Assembly: GCA_017308345.1 (NCBI GenBank)
Contig: JAFKFE010000377.1
Location: 1-6,201 of the forward strand
Source of the DNA: Alphaproteobacteria bacterium
Lineage (GTDB): Bacteria > Pseudomonadota > Alphaproteobacteria > Rhizobiales > Rhizobiaceae
Length of the DNA stretch: 6,201 nt
Reading direction: 5' to 3'
Made by a program: the position numbers and the translations under genes. A model generated the notes under the pieces. That model was given only the letters and a program-made list of their open reading frames with translations. It was not told where the DNA came from and made no database searches. Shown here one piece after another: positions 4,662 through 6,201 of this stretch (positions within the stretch are counted from its first letter, which is position 1; each line of letters opens with the position of its first letter).

Positions 4662-6089
4662 CTAGCCGTGCGCCACCATGACGTGGCGGACGGCGGTGTA
4701 GTCCTCCAGCGCGTAGAGCGACATGTCCTTGCCGTAGCCGGACTGTTTCAGTCCGCCATGCGGCATCTCGTTGGTCAGCATGAAGTGGGTGTTGATCCAG
4801 GTGCAGCCATATTGCAGGCGGGCCGCCGTCGACATGGCGCGCGAGATGTCCTTCGTCCACACCGACGACGCGAGGCCGTAGTCACTGTCATTGGCCCAGT
4901 TCACCGCTTCGTCGACGTCCGAGAAGCGCGTGATGGAGACAACCGGACCGAAGACTTCGCGGCGCACGATCTCGTCTTCCTGCAGCGCCCCGGCGACGAC
5001 CGTCGGCTGGTAATAGAAGCCGGAGCCCTCGCCAAGCTTGCCGCCGGTGGTGATCTCGATGTGCTTCAGTTCCGACGCGCGCTCGACGAAGCTCGACACG
5101 CGGTCGCGCTGGCGGCGCGAGATCAGCGGTCCGATCTCGTTCTCGGTGTCGTCCGGCTGGTTGTATTTGATGGTCGAGACGGCGGAAGAGAGATCGGCGA
5201 CGAGCTTGTCGTAGATCTTCTTGCCGGCATAGATGCGGCAGGCGGCGGTGCAGTCCTGGCCGGCATTGTAATAGCCGAAGGCGCGCAGCCCGCCCACCAC
5301 GGCGCCGAGGTCTGCGTCGTCGAAGACGATGACCGGCGCCTTGCCGCCGAGCTCCAGATGCGTGCGCTTGACCGACTTGGCGGCGGCCTGCAGCACCTTC
5401 TTGCCGGTGGCGACGTCGCCGGTGATCGAGATCATGTTGACCTTGGGATGGTTGATCAGCGTGTTGCCGACGCTGTCGCCACGGCCGAGCACGACATTGA
5501 CGACGCCCTCGGGCAGGATTTCGGCGAGGATCTTCGCCAGCTTCAACGCCGTCAGCGGCGTCTGTTCCGACGGCTTGAAGACGACCGTGTTGCCGCCACC
5601 GATCGCCGGCGCCAGCTTCCAGGCCATCATCATCAGCGGATAGTTCCAAGGCGCGATTGACGCGACGATTCCCACGGGATCGCGCCGCACCATCGAGGTG
5701 TGGCCGGCAACATATTCGCCGGCGACCTGGCCGGGCATGGAACGCACCGCGCCGGCGAAGAAGCGGTAGCAGTCGACGATCGCCGGTATCTCGTCATTGA
5801 GCACGGCGTTGATCGGCTTGCCGCAATTCAACGCCTCGAGCGCGGCAAACTCCTTCGCTTCGGCCTCGATGCGGTCGGCGATCCTGAGCAGATAGCCCGA
5901 GCGCTGCGCCGGCGTGGTGCGCGACCAACCGACGAACGCTCGTTCGGCGGCACTGACGGCAGCCTCGATCTGCGCCGGGCTCGCTTCCGGCAGGTTGAGG
6001 ATCGTCGCCCCGGTCTTCGGATTGAGGATCGGCTCCTCGGTTTCGGTGCCCTTCTCGAATTTCGAGCCGATCAGCATCTGGGTGTCCAT
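4662..6089 (-). CDS. patD: Gamma-aminobutyraldehyde dehydrogenase PatD (YdcW), aldehyde dehydrogenase family
   Basis: A 475-residue protein from ATG 6089-6087 to TAG 4664-4662, the same size as E. coli PatD (474). AAGGAG (minus strand, 6098-6103) lies 8 nt before the start. It oxidises 4-aminobutyraldehyde to GABA with NAD+ (EC 1.2.1.19) in the cytoplasm, a step of putrescine breakdown after a putrescine aminotransferase or oxidase. Catalytic residues: Cys280 in [11 protein letters not shown] (codon 5250-5252), Glu246 in [10 protein letters not shown] (codon 5352-5354) and Asn149 in APWNYP. Cofactor residues: Lys172 in FKPSE and Glu378/Phe380 in REVFGP. Blocks remembered as close to E. coli PatD are [20 protein letters not shown] (87-106), [18 protein letters not shown] (271-288) and [20 protein letters not shown] (451-470). 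The nucleotide-loop motif is TGDVATG, where E. coli has TGSIATG. Related betaine-aldehyde or other amino-aldehyde dehydrogenases are the main alternatives, but the C-terminal block favours PatD. Confidence 0.93.
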   Translation of the reverse strand: MDTQMLIGSKFEKGTETEEPILNPKTGATILNLPEASPAQIEAAVSAAERAFVGWSRTTPAQRSGYLLRIADRIEAEAKEFAALEALNCGKPINAVLNDEIPAIVDCYRFFAGAVRSMPGQVAGEYVAGHTSMVRRDPVGIVASIAPWNYPLMMMAWKLAPAIGGGNTVVFKPSEQTPLTALKLAKILAEILPEGVVNVVLGRGDSVGNTLINHPKVNMISITGDVATGKKVLQAAAKSVKRTHLELGGKAPVIVFDDADLGAVVGGLRAFGYYNAGQDCTAACRIYAGKKIYDKLVADLSSAVSTIKYNQPDDTENEIGPLISRRQRDRVSSFVERASELKHIEITTGGKLGEGSGFYYQPTVVAGALQEDEIVRREVFGPVVSITRFSDVDEAVNWANDSDYGLASSVWTKDISRAMSTAARLQYGCTWINTHFMLTNEMPHGGLKQSGYGKDMSLYALEDYTAVRHVMVAHG

Positions 6090-6114
6090 TGGGGTCTCTC
6101 CTTAACAGAAGTGC

Positions 6115-6142
6115 GTAGTGATTGGTGAGTAGTGAGTAGTGA
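6115..6142 (+). repeat. Heptanucleotide repeat block, forward orientation
   Basis: Four consecutive 7-nt units: GTAGTGA (6115-6121), the variant TTGGTGA (6122-6128), then GTAGTGA twice (6129-6142). It is located upstream of patD, between the patD ribosome binding site and the window edge. It is not coding on the + strand; open reading through it on the minus strand gives only a low-complexity Ser-Leu-Leu-type peptide. The same unit recurs inverted at 6180-6200. Confidence 0.8.
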
Positions 6143-6179
6143 AGAAAATCTCGCATAGTGTGAGGCTCGGCCGTGTAGG

Positions 6180-6201
6180 CCACCACTCACTACTCACTAC
6201 T
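6180..6201 (-). repeat. Heptanucleotide repeat block, inverted orientation, cut by window edge
   Basis: Read on the minus strand from 6200, the units are GTAGTGA, GTAGTGA and the variant GTGGTGG. The bases 6187-6201 are a perfect 15-nt inverted match of 6128-6142, so the two blocks can form a long stem around a 44-nt loop. Inside that loop CTCGCA (6150-6155) can pair with TGTGAG (6159-6164), and GGCC occurs at 6169-6172 and 6178-6181. The array may continue beyond the window. Confidence 0.75.

Noticed and set aside
4585..4860. N-terminal extension of the exported SnoaL protein back into patD
   Set aside because: The extra 92 residues are Arg/His-rich and overlap patD, while ATG 4584 has a strong ribosome binding site and begins a clean twin-arginine signal.
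4560..5660. A 366-codon open frame on the + strand, antisense to patD
   Set aside because: The composition is typical of a shadow of a GC-rich gene, there is no domain, and the opposite strand has a complete, catalytically intact PatD.
6115..6201. CRISPR-like array
   Set aside because: The repeat unit is 7 nt, is contiguous without spacers and occurs in both orientations, which does not fit CRISPR.
6104..6201. Promoter for patD on the minus strand
   Set aside because: No pair of -35 and -10 elements with acceptable spacing could be picked out among the repeats. A promoter may exist but cannot be placed from this sequence.

Overview
The window is about 65% GC by eye. It has tightly packed genes, alphaproteobacterial-type proteins and intergenic palindromes that resemble the mosaic elements of rhizobia. 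The best guess is a member of the Hyphomicrobiales, possibly Mesorhizobium or a close relative. This rests on gene content and recalled protein similarity, not on a search.

Region 1 (1-895, + strand) is the 3' end of a formate dehydrogenase operon. It holds a 5'-truncated fdhD/fdsC sulfurtransferase gene, overlapped by 11 nt by fdsD, the small delta subunit of NAD-dependent formate dehydrogenase. The order fits the end of the known fdsGBACD layout, so fdsG, fdsB and fdsA should lie just outside the left edge.

Region 2 (1038-3988, + strand) is the accessory and most interesting part. A 517-residue regulator fuses an alpha/beta-hydrolase with an intact-looking Ser-Asp-His triad, a class III cyclase homology domain that has lost its catalytic residues, and a C-terminal LuxR-type DNA-binding domain. 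Three small genes follow in the same direction: an exported carboxymuconolactone decarboxylase/AhpD-like protein with a CxxCxxxH site, a cytoplasmic NTF2/SnoaL-like protein, and a 104-residue protein that may be a dimeric alpha/beta barrel. Each small gene has a strong Shine-Dalgarno site and an inverted repeat just upstream. The first two share a nearly identical translation start region. A ligand-sensing regulator controlling a small detoxification or oxidative module is plausible but is inference.

Region 3 (3989-6201) is convergent to region 2. On the minus strand, patD (gamma-aminobutyraldehyde dehydrogenase, putrescine to GABA route) is followed 77 nt downstream by a Tat-exported SnoaL-like protein. 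Rhizobial-type palindromic repeats appear to lie between the convergent genes and between patD and the SnoaL gene. Upstream of patD, at the right edge, is a heptanucleotide repeat present in two inverted blocks.

No tRNA, rRNA, CRISPR array, transposase or prophage gene was seen. No gene-free stretch exceeds 300 bases.
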